From contig NC_092861.1 in the NCBI RefSeq assembly GCF_032062135.1, forward strand, positions 63,704,151-63,768,150: a DNA stretch of 64,000 bases, written 5' to 3'. The stretch is from Pyxicephalus adspersus. Its lineage: Eukaryota; Chordata; Amphibia; Anura; Pyxicephalidae. The stretch's first letter is position 1, and each line of letters begins with the position of its first letter. The translations under genes were made by a program, and so were the position numbers. The notes beneath the pieces are model-generated. The model saw only the letters and a program-made list of their open reading frames with translations, ran no database searches and was not told the DNA's origin. Shown piece after piece: positions 34,801 through 48,129 of the stretch.

Positions 34801-36305
34801 TGAAAAAACAGAATAAATCTTCAAGAGTCTCTGATTTTCTGCTTATTTGCAAATGGTTCCTTTTAAGTGCAACAATATCATAATTATCCTGTGGTTTACA
34901 AGTGAACGTTGACAGTTACATTAGCAGTCCAATGACTGCTACAATGACAAGACAATATAACAGAACTTGCTAAGTATCTGTATTTTATATTGGAAAAAAG
35001 CTAGATGACATGCTAGATGTGTTTATGTTGGACAATGTTGGTCTGCTGCTGATGCACTTTGCTACACAGAAAGTAATTCTACAGACTATATGAACCTGGT
35101 CAAAGCAATGGAAAGTCAAAATCAATATTGGTGATATAAGAGACTAAATTTCTCCCTAAATCTAAATGAAAATTAAACTTTATTTTAAACGTACTTTCAA
35201 AGCATCATAATGGACAACTGTGTTAAAATCTGCTGGCTGCTACAGATTAAGATTTAGTTTCAAAGAAGACACGATGGATGAAGGTACCTTTGTTTTAGAG
35301 AAGAGGAACAGAGTGAAATAAGGTAAAGCTTTGGTCAAGTGTGTCTTTGCTATAGTTGCTGATCCAAAGAATGTGTAAATTAAAGAGTGAAAGCTGAGGA
35401 ATGAACAAATAGAAAACCTGACAGCTGAACATCACAGTCCTGATACAGCCAACATTAGCAAGTTTTAGAACCGGTGATTATTGAAAACTTCAATAACAAG
35501 CATCTTAGTTGCCATAGCAATCAATTTGCATTCAGTATTTTGCATTTCTAAAGTGGTGTAATTTGCATGGTTCAATTATAGACACTTTATTAGCATATTC
35601 CAACTGATAGTACAAACAGACCTAGCTTACCTAACAATGGCAGTGTACTTATTTGTCTTGTTATGTTAGTGTTTAGGAAAAGTAAATCACCAGGCTTTAA
35701 TCTTCTTTTATTTTCAATTTAGTAAAAAGTAGCGGTTGTTATAAATATAACATGACAAGTAAAGCTGTGAGTATAAAAACTGTGCAGTCAGTCAAGGCTG
35801 CAAATAAAATATAGAGGTTCCCCTGCTAAATAAAGATTACAGGGATACTGGATCTGATGCTTTCACAAGTAAGGGTTTTAGTCCATAACAGATAAAACTA
35901 GACAAGAAGGCCACAATTTTTAATGGGTGGATTATGGAAAAAAATGTATGGTGTAAAAACATGGGGGTGCCATCTAAGAATATTTGATTGATGGTCATTG
36001 AATTCAGTGCTTTTGTTGACCTGGAAGAAGCATGAAGTTAAAACAAAATCAGAGATAAATTAATATTGAAGCCATCACAACAATTTGACAGTCAAGCAAG
36101 TGGAGTTTTCAAGAGAAACCAGCAATGGAAGCACCTACATTTTCTTACTATGGGTTTCCTTTATGTTACCATTTTAGCCTCAAAAAATGCTAAAGGCACT
36201 TTTCACCAAAAAAGCTATTTTTAGTGGCTATAGCTCCTTGTGTCTACATGTGTCTACAGTCTCCATTGATGCAGTTTCTCTCGGATTACTGTGTTTCCTG
36301 CTATA
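34801..36305. other. Gene-free stretch
   Basis: No gene or recurring repeat is visible. AAATAAAG-type strings occur at about 35800-35835 but have no upstream transcript to support a polyadenylation site. Confidence 0.5.
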
Positions 36306-36313
36306 TACTATAG

Positions 36314-36646
36314 AAGGGGTCCCCTAGCCCCCTGACAGGTGGGCCAGGGCTCCGGGAAACATGGTCTGCAGCTTTGGCCGGTGTGTTCACCCCCAAGTGG
36401 GGTCCTTCTCCTGACCCCAGTGGTAGGTGCACTGGGCAGAGCAGCGGACCATGTCTCCTGGAGACATCGCAGGCTCTGGGAAGTGGGCTCAGACCTGTGA
36501 TGGCAGAGTGGGTGGGTTCTGGCATCATGACATCACTCTGGGGGGAAGTTTCTTCCCCTTTGATGGACACACAGCTCCCTGCGCATGTGCGGTCGGGAGT
36601 CCGTGCGTTTAGTGGTCCGCGATGTGCAAAAGTTTGGGGACTGCTG
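36314..36646 (-). mobile_element. hAT-like MITE, family D, with 8-bp target duplication
   Basis: On the minus strand the element starts CAGCAGTCCCCAAACTTTTG and ends near GGGGCTAGGGGACCCCTT. The flanks are TACTATAG (36306-36313) and CACTATAG (36647-36654), matching at 7 of 8 bases. Internal strings GTCCTTCTCCTGACCCC and GAAGTTTCTTCCCC are shared with the copies at 50865 and 60267. The open frames across it come from its high GC and are not genes. Confidence 0.82.
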
Positions 36647-36654
36647 CACTATAG

Positions 36655-37819
36655 AACACAACAGTGATGTAGGGGTCTAAGGATCGAACTACAGCACAGG
36701 TGGGGGTCAGGCATCCCACACTTCCAAATGATGAAAGATACAGTTCTGGAATGGAAAAAATGTAGGATTTACATGCGCCAAAGATATAAGAATTATAGCT
36801 TTCTCGGGAAAAAGTGGCAGTAAAATACATTTAACCTGACTTTGTCAGCTAATGTAACAATTAAAACTGTATTTTCTCTATAATGATAATGGACAAGAAT
36901 CAATGTTAGCCTTTTATTGCTGTGTACCTGTTAGGGAACTTCACTCACACTCTTCACTCTAACTGCTCTGATCACCAGTGTCATGAGCAATAAAATAAGG
37001 GGATACTTGCCACCAGACCAGGAAAAGTTTTCTGTGTGGACACTTGTTAGGAAACTGTCTATGAGGGGATTTGCTTGACGTTGAACATTTAGTGTATACT
37101 CTTACTTCCTGCTGAGTCTGCAAGACAAGAAGTGAAAGGAAATCTCCATAATAAGGCAAAGATAGCAAGTTAAAAACAAGCAACATTTAATCCTCCTCTT
37201 TGCCCTCCAAATCTTAAAAAAAACATTCAAATTTAGGTTTTAGATATTTTAAATTTCCGTATTGAAAATTGATTGATTTAGTTGACCAAAATAGGGCAAT
37301 ATTTTCCTGACTGCTTACATAGTGATATTGTATAGGTAGCAGGTAAGTAAAGGATCATGCCCCCTCTCCTGCTTGAGGCACCACCCCCCCTTGTCTTATA
37401 TTCACAAGTCCAGGAGCCCCTTGCAGCAAACTCTCCTGTTCCATACTTCTTGGGTACATTGACAGTCCTGTTAAATTCTCCAAAAAGTCCATTTGTTATT
37501 AGGATAGGAGTATTAGACTTTGAGGGGATGCTGCTATTGGGGAATGGGGGGGGGGGGGGGGGTGGGAGTACAATAAGGGATAACAGTACTAAAGTAGAGT
37601 TGGCCAGTTAGTATAAAGGGAATGATTACCTGCTGATGGGCTGTTGAGTTCTGATGCAGCTATATGTATAATAATATGCACAGAACCTTTGCCAAACCTT
37701 GACTATAATTTTGATTTAGGTCTGTGCATTTATTTATATATGTGCTCTCACAGTCTTGTCACTAGACTAAAGGCAAGCCAGAAGCACTGCTTGAATGCAG
37801 TGGAAGTCAGGGTCCTAGT
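36655..37819. other. Gene-free stretch with a long G run
   Basis: A run of 17 G lies at 37546-37562 within G-rich sequence. No gene is recognisable. Confidence 0.6.
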
Positions 37820-38117
37820 CAGTGATTTTCATCCTTCTGTGGAACCCTGAGGTTCTTCCCGAGGTTTCCAGGGGTTCCTCAAGCAATGAGCAATCTGTGC
37901 CTATCAGGTTAGTATAAGTGATTCCCCCAATGATCTTTTTAACTATATGTAAGGATGATGTTTTTCCCACTGGGCAGCAGTGGATGAGGCTTTCCTCCCA
38001 CTAAGCACCACACTAATGTACTTTGGACTGTGGATATAGTATTTATAGAAGGGGCTCTCTGAAGACCTGAAAGTTATTTCAAGGGTTTTCCCATGTTATA
38101 AAGGTCAAGAAACACTG
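37820..38117 (+). mobile_element. hAT-like MITE, family C, full-length copy
   Basis: The left end is CAGTGATTTTCATCCTTC and the right end, on the minus strand, is CAGTGTTTCTTGACCTT, giving hAT-type CAGTG termini. Flanking octamers GTCCTAGT (37812-37819) and GACCTAGC (38118-38125) agree at 6 of 8 positions, consistent with an old 8-bp duplication. It is non-coding and lies immediately upstream of the L2-like LINE. Confidence 0.78.
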
Positions 38118-38125
38118 GACCTAGC

Positions 38126-40310
38126 TGTGCTGTCTGGTCTGATTTTTTTGCATACTGTTCGTGCAGCTGAGCACAAGTGGAGGAAATCTGCGCTGACTTC
38201 ATGAACTCCAAAGCCAGTCTACAACACTTTAACACTGAACTCACTGACACCAAGCAAAATTATTTCTCCGCTTTCATTACCTCTGAAGCTTCCAACCCAT
38301 GCAGTCTCTTCTCAACAATTGACTCCCTCCTAAACCCTGCACTTGCTGCCCCCACAACTACCTTCTCTGCTCAAGACATTGTCACCTACTTTAAAGATAA
38401 AATTGACAAAATCCGACTCTCTGCTCACTGGGCCACTCCAACCATATCCACCCCTTCTACAGGTAAATCATCGCTGGGCTCCCTTAGCCCTGTTACTGTG
38501 GATGAAGCCTCCTCTCTTCTCTCATCATCTCCATCTACTGACTGTCTGCTTGACCCAATTACCTCTGATCTACTCCATGCCCATTCCTCCATCGAGGCTC
38601 CAGCCCTAACCAAACTATTCAACCTCTCCCTTTTTACTGGTATCTATCCCTCCACTTTCAAACATGCCATAATTCTCCCTATCCTGAAGAAAACCCTCAC
38701 TGGACCCCTCCATACCTTCCACCTACTGTCCTATCTCCCTTCCCCAAATGTTTCCAAACTTCTTGAGCCCCTTGTCTACAAAAGACTCACCGATTACCTG
38801 AGCTTCAACTCTCTCCTTGACCCCCTCCAGTCTGGCTTTTGAGCTGCTCATTCCACCAAAACACCCCTTACTAAAGTGGCCAGTGACCTCATCAGAGCTA
38901 AGTCTCAAGGCAACTTTTTCCCACTCCTTCTCCTTATTCTTTCCTCTTTTGACACTGTTGATCACCCCCTTCTAATACAAATCATGTGCTCCATTGGTAT
39001 CAGTGACACTGCTCTCTCTTGGTTTGCTTCCTATCTGTCTGAGAGCTCCTTTCAATATTCTTTCAATGGTAACTCCTCCTCACCCACTCTTCTCCCTGTT
39101 GATGTTCCCCAAGGGTCAGTCCTTGGACCGGTTCTCTTTTCTCTGTACACCTCCTCTTTTGGTAGTCTCATATCCTTCTTTGGCTTACAGTACCATCTGT
39201 ATACTGATGACTCTCAAATCTATCTGTCCACCCCTGACTTGTCTCCCTCGGTCCTGGATAAGGTCTCATGCTGCCTGTCAGCTATCTCATTATGGATGTC
39301 TGTCAGATTTCTATAACTCAGCCTGGATAAAACAGAACTCATCATCATCCCCCCTCAAATTCCAAATCTCCCCCTGACATATTCCTAACTGTTAACAACA
39401 CTGTTATTCTTCCCTCACCTCAGGCACGTTGTCTTGGCATCACCTTTGATTCTTCCTTCTCATTTAACCCCCATATTCAAAACATGGGGGTTTCCTGCCA
39501 CTTTCACCTACGTAACATCTGCAAAATCCGCACCTACCTGTCTCCAGAGACCACCAAACTCCTTGTACACGCTCTTATCATCTCTCGTCTGGACTACTGT
39601 AATATCCTCCTCTCTGGTATTCCACTAACCCGACTTTCTCCTCTACAATCTATTATGAACGCTTCAGTCAGACTCATTCATCCTTCCCACTGCTCCTCTT
39701 CTGCTGCATCTCTTTGCAAATCTCTACACTGGCTTCAATTTCACCTTAGAATCAAATTCTAGCTCCTGTGCTTTGCCTTCAAATTCTTCCTCAGGTATTG
39801 TCCCACTTACATTTCTGACCTGGTAAAAAAATACTCCCCTAGCCAATCTCTTCGCTTCTCCATTGAGCTACTTTTGACTTCCTCCCTCATAACCTCATCA
39901 CAGGCACGGCTCCAAGACTTTTCTAGAGCTGCCCCAACTCTCTGGAATTGGTCTTCCTCATCCTATTCGGCTTGCTCCTAATTTCTGCTCATTTAAAATA
40001 GAACTCAAAACCCATTTTTTTCAAACGCACCTACCTATCTTCTTCTGTCTTTTAAAACTGTCACTATTTACACCACTACATATCTCCCCTCCTATTGTGT
40101 ATTACTTCCCCCACCTCCTAGATTGTAAGCTCTTCGGGGAAGGATCCTCTCCTTCTGTGTCACTATCTGTATTCGCATTTCATGCAAAACTGTCATTTGC
40201 AGCCCCTATTTAACGTACAGCCCTGCGTAATATGTTGACGCTATATAAATCCTGATTATTATTATTATTATTAATTAATATTATTAATAATAATAATAAT
40301 AATAAAAAAT
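38126..40310 (+). mobile_element. 5'-truncated L2-like LINE
   Basis: This is the longest LINE in the window. It starts within the ORF2 region upstream of RT, carries an RT remnant, the C-terminal part of ORF2 and a complete 3' end (CCTAGATTGTAAGCTCTTCG, TGCGTAATATGTTGACGCTA) with a terminal ATT/AATAAT microsatellite at 40256-40307. Truncation at the 5' side is typical of target-primed reverse transcription. Its exact left edge is unclear because a hAT-like MITE abuts it. Confidence 0.9.
38177..39900 (+). pseudogene. ORF2 reverse transcriptase remnant of the L2-like LINE
   Basis: One frame runs from 38177 to 39316 with a single internal TGA at 38840-38842, just after the LLDPLQSGF block where the family has arginine, so CGA to TGA is the likely change. 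It then reads AHSTKTPLTKVASDL, FDTVDHPLLIQI, ALSWFASYLSESSF and DVPQGSVLGPVLFSLYTSS. The catalytic motif is YTDD (39200-39211) where YADD is usual; both aspartates are present. A TAA at 39314-39316 ends this frame, followed by LSLDKTELIIIPPQIPNL and a frameshift into the frame of 39484-39762 (HLRNICKIRTYLSPETTKLL, ISRLDYCNILLSGIPLTRLS). No endonuclease is left. The motif set fits the L2 clade. Confidence 0.92.
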
Positions 40311-41784
40311 ATTACCTGGGTATTTAGCTTCCTTTTGGGACTTGAGCTTTCATTAAGTATCTATAATGTGGACTTTTCTTCAGGCTTTGGTGTATGGTAA
40401 AGTTTGTACACAATATTGTTATAAGGAAATTAGGTGGCCTCTATCTGTCTATCTGCAGTTTCTAATGAACACCATTAAAAGCTAACTGTATGTAGTAAAA
40501 TAAGAGTAAGTATTTTCAGTACAACTCCAATTGCCCTTGGGTACCTGATGGATATGTAACTTGCAATAATAATTGTATAGTTATGAAAATAGATGCTGGC
40601 ACATGTCAAATATGTCATAAACAAATGACTGTGCCAAGGCCACGATATCTTTACTCTGGCTCTGGAAGTAAAATACCAGTTATATTTACGGATTTATTTT
40701 TAGGTTCCATGTCTGCACTTACACTTAGCAACTGAAAAACAGACATACTTTACTTATAGTACAAATCATAAGGTATTTGTTGAAAGTCCTGTTATCACAA
40801 AATACTATCACAGTCTATAAAATGCACTTGTTTAAGCTGCTTGTACTAGATAAGGAAGTATAGCTTTGAAAGTGAGCTTGGCTTTGCATGAATTGTTATC
40901 TGAAGCCAGCTGCCTTCTTTCTCCGGAGACTGTGTACTATTTGCGTGCTTCATGGACCTATAATTGGAAAGTAGTGTTAACAAGAAGTTATCCGCAGGAC
41001 AGACTGGGAGAGCTGGAGCTTGAAGGGGACTGCGATAACCAACAAGTAAGAAGATGGTTTTATATCGCGAAGGAACTATGTATGGAATATGGATTTAGGA
41101 AGCTATAAAAGTACAACGGTACCAAACAAGGACTTAAAAAAGCTGGTTATGGTAAGACCGACCACAGTTTGCAAAGACTGAGATATGCTTTGTTAAGCTC
41201 AGCAGCTGCTGCATACTTCTAGTTTTGTATTACTGGAGTCTTCTTAGTGATTGCAGCTGTACACACCTGTTTGTGTGCGGATCTGCAAGAAATAAGGAAT
41301 ATACTGTATTTAAATCTGTAATGTATATCAGCATTGTCAACTACAAAATTTATTAGGAAATTATATTAGGGCAATGATATGTAAAACTAAAACAAGACAC
41401 ATATTTTTCTTCTATCCAATGTTCAATGTACATTTGTATTTTTGTAATAAAAATTGCATATAAAAACATTTGAAATGGAGATAACATAATTGTAAAATTA
41501 TCAAAAAATATAGATATATTTTATTATATAAATAGAGAAGCTTTTCACCATCCAGAAATGTTGTTTTTTTTACTAAACTTTAACGTCCTTTAACGTTTTA
41601 CATGTCCTACCTTTATCAGCACATGCCAAATTGCCTTGCATTGGAACTGTATTTGGGAAATGCTGCTGGTGTGAACAATCCCTAATTATTTTTCATGAAG
41701 CCTAAAGCTCTTTTGAATCTGTTGTGATTTCATAATTGTGAGACCTATATGGTCCTGACCTTTCTATTTGTCCTGGACAACAAA
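40311..41784. other. Gene-free stretch
   Basis: A frame at 40866-41108 encodes 80 residues of unremarkable composition with no domain I recognise. A GTAAGA donor-like string at 41045 lies inside it. I do not call it a gene, though a non-coding transcript or an unknown repeat cannot be excluded. Confidence 0.5.
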
Positions 41785-41989
41785 AGCCTGATTCATTAAA
41801 GCTTTCCAAGACTGTAGAGGAAACACTTTCATCAGTGAACCTGGAATGGATTTCTTAAAAGTCATTTGCTATTTGTTAGCCATTGTTTTCAATCCTAGAC
41901 AAAATACATTGCAGGTTTGCTGGGTCACCCAGGTTCATCACTGAAAATGTATCCTCTGCAGGCTTGAGAAGCTTTAATAAATCAGGCAC
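41785..41989. mobile_element. Foldback MITE, family A, copy 5
   Basis: GCCTGATTCATTAAAGCTTT at the left pairs with GCTTTAATAAATCAGGCAC at the right. Both arms carry the conserved AACCTGGAATGGATT and GCAGGTTTGCTGGGTCACCC segments. Confidence 0.9.
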
Positions 41990-43017
41990 AGTGAGAGGGA
42001 ATGCAAACATGTTACTGTTGTGACCAGAATGGGGGTTAGGATTATTTGAGTACGCTTTGGTGAAATGGTATTAACTTGTTCTCTTGTACTAAAGTGTTTA
42101 AGAATGTTCTGGTATGCTGAATGGCTACTGATATCATACCAAACTCTATTACAGCCTCTTTTGTCTAAAGTGCCACTGTTACTTACAGGCATACGCTATG
42201 GCATGCAGTCTTAAGGCTGTGGTAGTGCCAATAAATAGATGTGCATTGTGCTGTGCACTGCCAATCGCACGTCAAGTGCATGCACTTCTTTTTGTTTACC
42301 TTTGCATTAAAAACTACAAGGAATTATTGTACAATGGGGTTGCATGCTGTTTTTCTTTTGTATAAGCAGAGCCTTGCCATATTCTCTATACTTCCCTTTC
42401 CTCATTTCAGCAAACTCTGCTGTGAGATCCTTTATGGAATGAAGTAAGGTGCTACCAATTGGTGCTCTCACCATCACTTTTTTAATGACAGTTTTTGTAT
42501 GTTCCTCTAGTGTTTGTCTGGGTTTCTTCTGAACACTTTGGTTTTCTCCCACTTGCAAGTACACAGTGGAGGGCATTAGACAATGGGCAATTGGCTGCTC
42601 CCAAAAAATGCCCCATTTATTGACATTTAATGAAAGACAGTCATTGATAAGAATATGGACTTTGCAAAGTTTTTATATATACAGAATAATCTTGATGCCT
42701 GGCAAATCATGTATAGACAGGGCCAGCATCAGAAATTTCTGGGCCCCATACTAGGTAAACTTTCCCCCATGTCTAAAAGTCAACTTCTTTGGATTGGTGC
42801 CCTGTACAGAAGTATCCCTGAAGTGGGCTTTGTGTACAGACACTGTCATTAAATGTGAAAAGTGATATTTTTTTCTTTAGGCCGGGTACATTAAATGTAT
42901 TATCTTTGCTCATTTTACTGCCAGATCTACTTATACTTGCCCTCACTGTATGAGTATCTGTTTACTGCTAACCTTTGGACAATTTATATCAAGATAATGT
43001 ATTCTATATTTTAATGC
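41990..43017. other. Gene-free stretch
   Basis: No gene or recurring repeat is visible. Confidence 0.5.
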
Positions 43018-43178
43018 TATTATTATTAATATTATTATTATTATTTTTAATATTATTACACATGTTTATGTAGCGCCAACATATTATGCAGAACTGTACA
43101 AAGTTCATAGTCGTGTCACTAGCTGTCCCTAAAAGGGACTCACAATCTAATGTCCCTACCATAGTCATACGTCTTTGT
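43018..43178 (-). mobile_element. V-SINE-like SINE, 3' portion
   Basis: Read on the minus strand it covers GGGACATTAGATTGTGAGTC, then AGTGACACGACTATGAAC, then CATAATATGTTGGCGCTACAT and a TAATAATA microsatellite (43018-43056). It matches the tail of the copy at 50700-50856. The tRNA-like head and central domain are absent. Confidence 0.75.
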
Positions 43179-43190
43179 TATGCATTATTA

Positions 43191-44898
43191 TGCATTCTTC
43201 TATTTCAGTGTCTTATTATCAACATCTTTTAAATAAATGTATATTGTCTATAGACAATTTTCTATTTTGTATTTGCATTTAGCAAAGACATACCTTTTAC
43301 AGTTTAATCTGTGTTTTATGGCATTATCTGTGTGATTATTTATTGTACTCCGCTCATGTTTATTTGCTGATTTCCTCACAATCAGCTGTTGTGAAAGCAC
43401 TGCAGTGACAGAAGCGCTTTCCATCAAGTAGCAGCAAAGGCTGTTTCATTTCATCACACAGTATGAGACATAAGGCTATAGTAAATCCTCCCATGTTTCC
43501 ATAGTTGAAGAACTGCATGATCATGTTCACTGGCACTTACCTCATGCTGCTATGATGTGTTCATTTCACAACTGCAAACTGGTTTATAGGTAGTAACTAA
43601 GACACTACTTGGGACATATGCACATTTTTATTTTAAATGTTCATTTTATTGTGTGGGAAATTCTAAAATAAGTACTGTTAGTCAAACAATTAGGTATCTG
43701 AGCACTATCAGATGAGGACTACAGGGTAAAAAGGAGTGAACAAACATGTAAAAATACTGATCTTTTGGGTGTGGGTAGCATGGTAGAAAGCACGTTTTCC
43801 TTGTAGCTATAGGTTCCAGGAATAAAGCATAGCCATTCACTACCTGGATTGTATGAATTTGCATATTCTTCCTGTGTATGCATGGCTCTCAGGCACTATG
43901 GTTTTCTCCCATATCTCAAAAACATACTAGTAGCTAGAAGTAATGCCTCCACCCTAAAAATGTCCTTACTATGATGGTTGAGTTCATCTGAAGGTCCTGA
44001 CTATGGAATGTAAATCTCTATATTAAATGCTATACAAATACATTATAATAAGAACAGATTAACATCCGAAGACAGGATCGAATATATTTATCTAAACAAA
44101 CCCAATACTGTTATTTCTACCTCGCCAACAAATACCAAGTATGTTTTCTTTTGAGAAGACAAAATGATCCCTCTAAGCTTATTCATCTTGGTCCTATGGC
44201 CTTGAAAAAAATCTATGGAAATTATCAACAATTTTAGTTTGATAATAGATACTCTACAATGTCTATGTTGTCGACAGTATAAAAAGGTCCTTCAATACTG
44301 ATACATAATATCCATGCAAATATTAGAAGCTACAATATAATATGAGTCAGAGGCACATCATTGAAATTTCAAGTATGTGCTAGAAGAATAAAAAATAAAA
44401 TATTAGAAAAAAAATATTCGAATTTAAATTAATTCCTGTAACTCTATTATGATTTTAAAGTGAACCCTGACTTCCAACATGAGAATATAAGTTACATACT
44501 ATAGATACCTTTTAACACCACAGTTTAAAGAGATACATTTTTATAGCAAGTTCAACCGACTGTTTTATACATTCTTAGTATAAATCCGTTAAGGAATCAA
44601 AAAGGAATTGTTTACCCTGTTGCCTTAAAATTGTTGTTCACATTTCTCTGTATCAACTGTACATATACTTTTCTGACTAGTTTTCTAGTATGTTTATTTT
44701 CGTTGTGGTTGCATTTGATGGACTGTCTTTTTCAACCTGAATACATATTTACCTATATAGTGTCTTGGGTTCCAAAAAAAAAATATATATATATATATAT
44801 TCCCAAAAGTGAAATTTATGAAAACATTATCATCATGCAAAAATTAGTTCTCATGTCATCTGTCTTGACACACTGAAGGGAAAGGGAGTGGACACTAT
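43191..44898. other. Gene-free stretch
   Basis: TTAAAGTGAACCCTGACTTCC at 44456 looks like a single T2-type terminus; I see no partner. A TA microsatellite lies at 44782-44800. No gene is recognisable. Confidence 0.5.
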
Positions 44899-45102
44899 GG
44901 CCCTGATTTATGAAAGCTCTCCAAGGCTGGAGAGAATACGCTTTCAGAAGTGAAGCTGGGTGATCCAGAAAACATGGAATGGCTTTTTAATATTAATTTG
45001 CTATTTGCTAGCAAATGTTTTGAATCCTATACCAGATCCATTCCAGCTTCACTGATGAAAGTGTATTCTCTCCAGCCTTGGAGAGCTTTCATAAATCAGG
45101 GT
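44899..45102. mobile_element. Foldback MITE, family A, copy 6
   Basis: GGCCCTGATTTATGAAAGCT pairs with GAGAGCTTTCATAAATCAGG. The flanks read CACTA and TATGTG, which allows but does not prove a TA target duplication. Part of the right arm (the GGTTTGCTGGATCACC block) is missing. Confidence 0.9.
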
Positions 45103-45446
45103 CTATGTGATCAAATTCCAAATGCAATTCGACTAAAATTGCAGTCAGCCACTAAACACCAGTAGGCGTAATATGCATTGCTCTCTCTAGATCCTCTGCA
45201 CACTGCTGGTAAATCGTGCTAATAGGGTCAAATCGGGGCTGATAAATAACTGTAACCCTGCTATCTGGTGTAATAGTTTTGAAGGTTTTAAAGGGTAATT
45301 CCTTGCAATAGCACATTGATGTACCATAGAATCCATCACCCCCCACAGCTTGTAGAAGGTTTGTGTTGGTGGCCACACACATTATGTTTCTGGTCATTTA
45401 AGCTGAATCCAGCTGTGAAGAACTCATAGCCCATAGGGTATAAGCT
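45103..45446. other. Gene-free stretch
   Basis: No gene or recurring repeat is visible. Confidence 0.5.
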
Positions 45447-45600
45447 GTCCATAAACATGTTTAAACAGGGACTCTGACATTCACTCAAACATTCCCTGGT
45501 GGGAATCAATTACAGCCATTGAAGTATATGGATCTGGAAGATTTCTTCAAAGGAATGTTTGAGGGAATGTCCGATTCCCTGTTTTATAAATAGAGCCCTA
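45447..45600. mobile_element. Foldback MITE, family B, copy 1
   Basis: The left arm TTAAACAGGGACTCTGACAT then TCACTCAAACATTCC is the near reverse complement of the right arm GGAATGTTTGAGGGAATGTC then CGATTCCCTGTTTTATAAAT. The outer end is AGAGCCCTA. A second copy lies at 47089-47214. Confidence 0.75.
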
Positions 45601-46610
45601 ATAAATCTCGTGGGATCTCTGATCGCTATCTTTTGGGTTAGCAAAGCTAGTAATCGTTTTATTAGAGAAATCACAGGTCTGCTTTGAGCATTACTCAGTT
45701 GTCATAGACATGCAGGCATTCATATTTTATGATTTTTTTAACAAAAATAGCAATAATGTAATGTTGTAAACCCCTGATGACAAAGCTTTCGAGCATTTTG
45801 TGTAGCATTGCCAGATATCTTTGTGTGCACCGCTAAAGTGCTTGGTGTACAATTTCTGTTGCAGCATAGCTAAAATGTCTTAGAACATTTTTGAAAGTTT
45901 GTCAACAACATCATGGCCATAGAGCATGACCTGCCTTCAAAACACATGCTATAATAAGCAGTAAAGACACAACATAAATCATTTTTCATGGTTATTAGAA
46001 TATTGAGATTCTGATTGACAAGTCAGGACAAATGTTGTAACAATGTTTACTGCTAAATAGACAGTTTAACATGATAACATACTTTATTTGAATAAAGTAT
46101 AAATACTTGTTTCTAATCTCCAGAAGAAACAAAACTTTAGAAACCAAGTTAATAAAAATCTTTTTGTTTACACATGGGGAGTCTTTTAATAACATGTGCA
46201 GAAATGATCTAACCTTTACTTAAAACCAAACAACCACTGCAAATGCTATTTAAATGATGCAAAACCGTGTTATACGTTACAAATATCCATAATTATTTTA
46301 ATTCCTTTTTTCAATAACCCAAGTTATCTATCCAAAGTGATAAATCTGCAGAACACTGAATCAGAGGTCCCTTTTAATACTTTTTTTTTGAAAAACACAG
46401 GTATTCCGAACACCCAACAACTGTCCATTTCCTAGCTGATTTGGCATGGTAACATTTATCTGTTCTTTAAAAACTGGTTCATGTATAACTCAAACCAACA
46501 GCTGGTGTCTGTAACATTATTTCTCTCAGAAATAAACACAATACACAAGAAAAAAAAAAAGTTTGAAAGACAAATTAGAAAAAAATCAATGGGTCCCATA
46601 AAATACAATG
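45601..46610. other. Gene-free stretch
   Basis: No gene or recurring repeat is visible. Confidence 0.5.
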
Positions 46611-46776
46611 AGCTTGATTTAATAAAGCTCTCCAAGGCTGTGGAGGGTAAACTTTCAGTGAAGCTGGGTGACCCAGCAAACCTAGAACGTATTTCTTAAA
46701 AGTCATTTGCTTTTTGTAAGCAAATTTTTTCAATCCTGGACTAGATCCATTCCAGGTTTTCTGGATCACCCAGCTT
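46611..46776. mobile_element. Foldback MITE, family A, copy 7 (right end lost)
   Basis: The left arm is complete (GCTTGATTTAATAAAGCTCT), as is the centre. The right arm stops after GGATCACCCAGCTT, so the outer third of that arm is missing. Confidence 0.88.
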
Positions 46777-47088
46777 AGCAGAACTATGTAAAATACTAAT
46801 TATTTGTATTGTTTTACCTTTTTATGAAGGGAAAAGCATTACCTTTTCCTATTTTATATTGAAATTCTGAGGTTTGTAAAGTTAATTGATCCATCTTCTC
46901 TTGAAGATTTTATTTTAAATAATATTAATCCACAGGACTAGCCTCTTGACACCACAGCAAATACCTTGTGTAGACTGTGGTCTGTTACAAAATATGATAC
47001 TGTTTATGTGTCTTTCTTAATCTTCATAAACCATGAACATATATACAATATACCAAAATGAAATTAAGCTCTATTAAACTCTAATTTA
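46777..47088. other. Gene-free stretch
   Basis: Nothing recognisable. Confidence 0.5.
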
Positions 47089-47214
47089 AGCTCTATTTAT
47101 AAAACATAGAATTAGACAATTTTCCAGGTCCATGTGTTTCAATGACAGTAACTGATTCCCATGAGGGATTGTTTTAGGGAATGTCAGACCCCTGTTATAT
47201 AAATAAAGCCCTAT
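47089..47214. mobile_element. Foldback MITE, family B, copy 2
   Basis: AGCTCTATTTATAAAACA at the left pairs with TGTTATATAAATAAAGCCCT at the right. GGGAATGTCAGACCCCTGTT matches the right arm of the copy at 45447-45600. Confidence 0.72.
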
Positions 47215-48129
47215 ATTAGGTAGAACTTTAATTTCTGTGATTGTAGTAACAAACTCAACCTCTCTTTTTTACTACCTTATTGCATAGAACAGCATCCTAG
47301 ATGTACCAAAGAGCATTGCTATTAGAGTGTACTTACTTATATAGTCCTTACCTATTATCTATACACATGTGTTTACTATATTCAGGTTCCTATCTGCAAT
47401 ATGTTCTGTAAATGCTACATATTTTGTGATTCCACCTATTTGGAAAGGAACAATTTAAAAGGATGTGGGGGTCATTAGGGGTCCTTATTTCTTTCTTAAA
47501 GGCTGAGCTAACAAGACATTATTACATGAAAAAATATTATATAAATATAAAATAGGTTTTCACAAAAAACCTAGATGCAGAAGAAGAATGTTGATTTGGG
47601 ATGAACCTATATTAATAGTATAAAAATGATGTAGTGCATCTGACAACAGAAAAGTGTCTTAGTACCAATTGTAAATGGGCTTTGGCAAACTGTGTGTGTG
47701 TGTGTTTGTATGTGTTAGGGGGTTGATAGAAAGATTAGTTAGTTTAGGTCCATGTTAAAGATACCCTATGATTACTGTCTTCCAATTCTATGAATACTGG
47801 TTCGCTGTTTGTTGACCCTCAGGCTTTAATACTTTAAAAGACAGATCTGAAAAAAGAATAAGGGGTTGGGGCTTTACCCTGACTTTCCTGATCTGTATAC
47901 TCATCCCAGGTTTGTGACTAAGAAGGTATTGAAGCCAGTGATTTACCATTTAATCAGGTAATTGATCTCTACAAAATGTGATTAGCAATGGTAGCCTCCA
48001 TATTTCTCTCAGGAAATTTTAGGAGCATGTCCCATTTTTTTATGACACTCAATCTTCTCTAAAACTTTAAAGAGACTTGAGTAATAATGCCCTTTGGAAT
48101 AATAATATATTACATACAAAAATTGCATC
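47215..48129. other. Gene-free stretch
   Basis: A short TG microsatellite lies at 47690-47706. No gene is recognisable. Confidence 0.5.

Noticed and set aside
32754..37562. G runs of 14 and 17 as regulatory quadruplexes
   Set aside because: They are simple homopolymers in gene-free sequence with no promoter near; the length may also be a sequencing artefact.
40866..41108. 80-codon frame as a small gene or first exon
   Set aside because: There is a donor-like GTAAGA but no acceptor-bearing partner exon, no domain and no conservation evidence.
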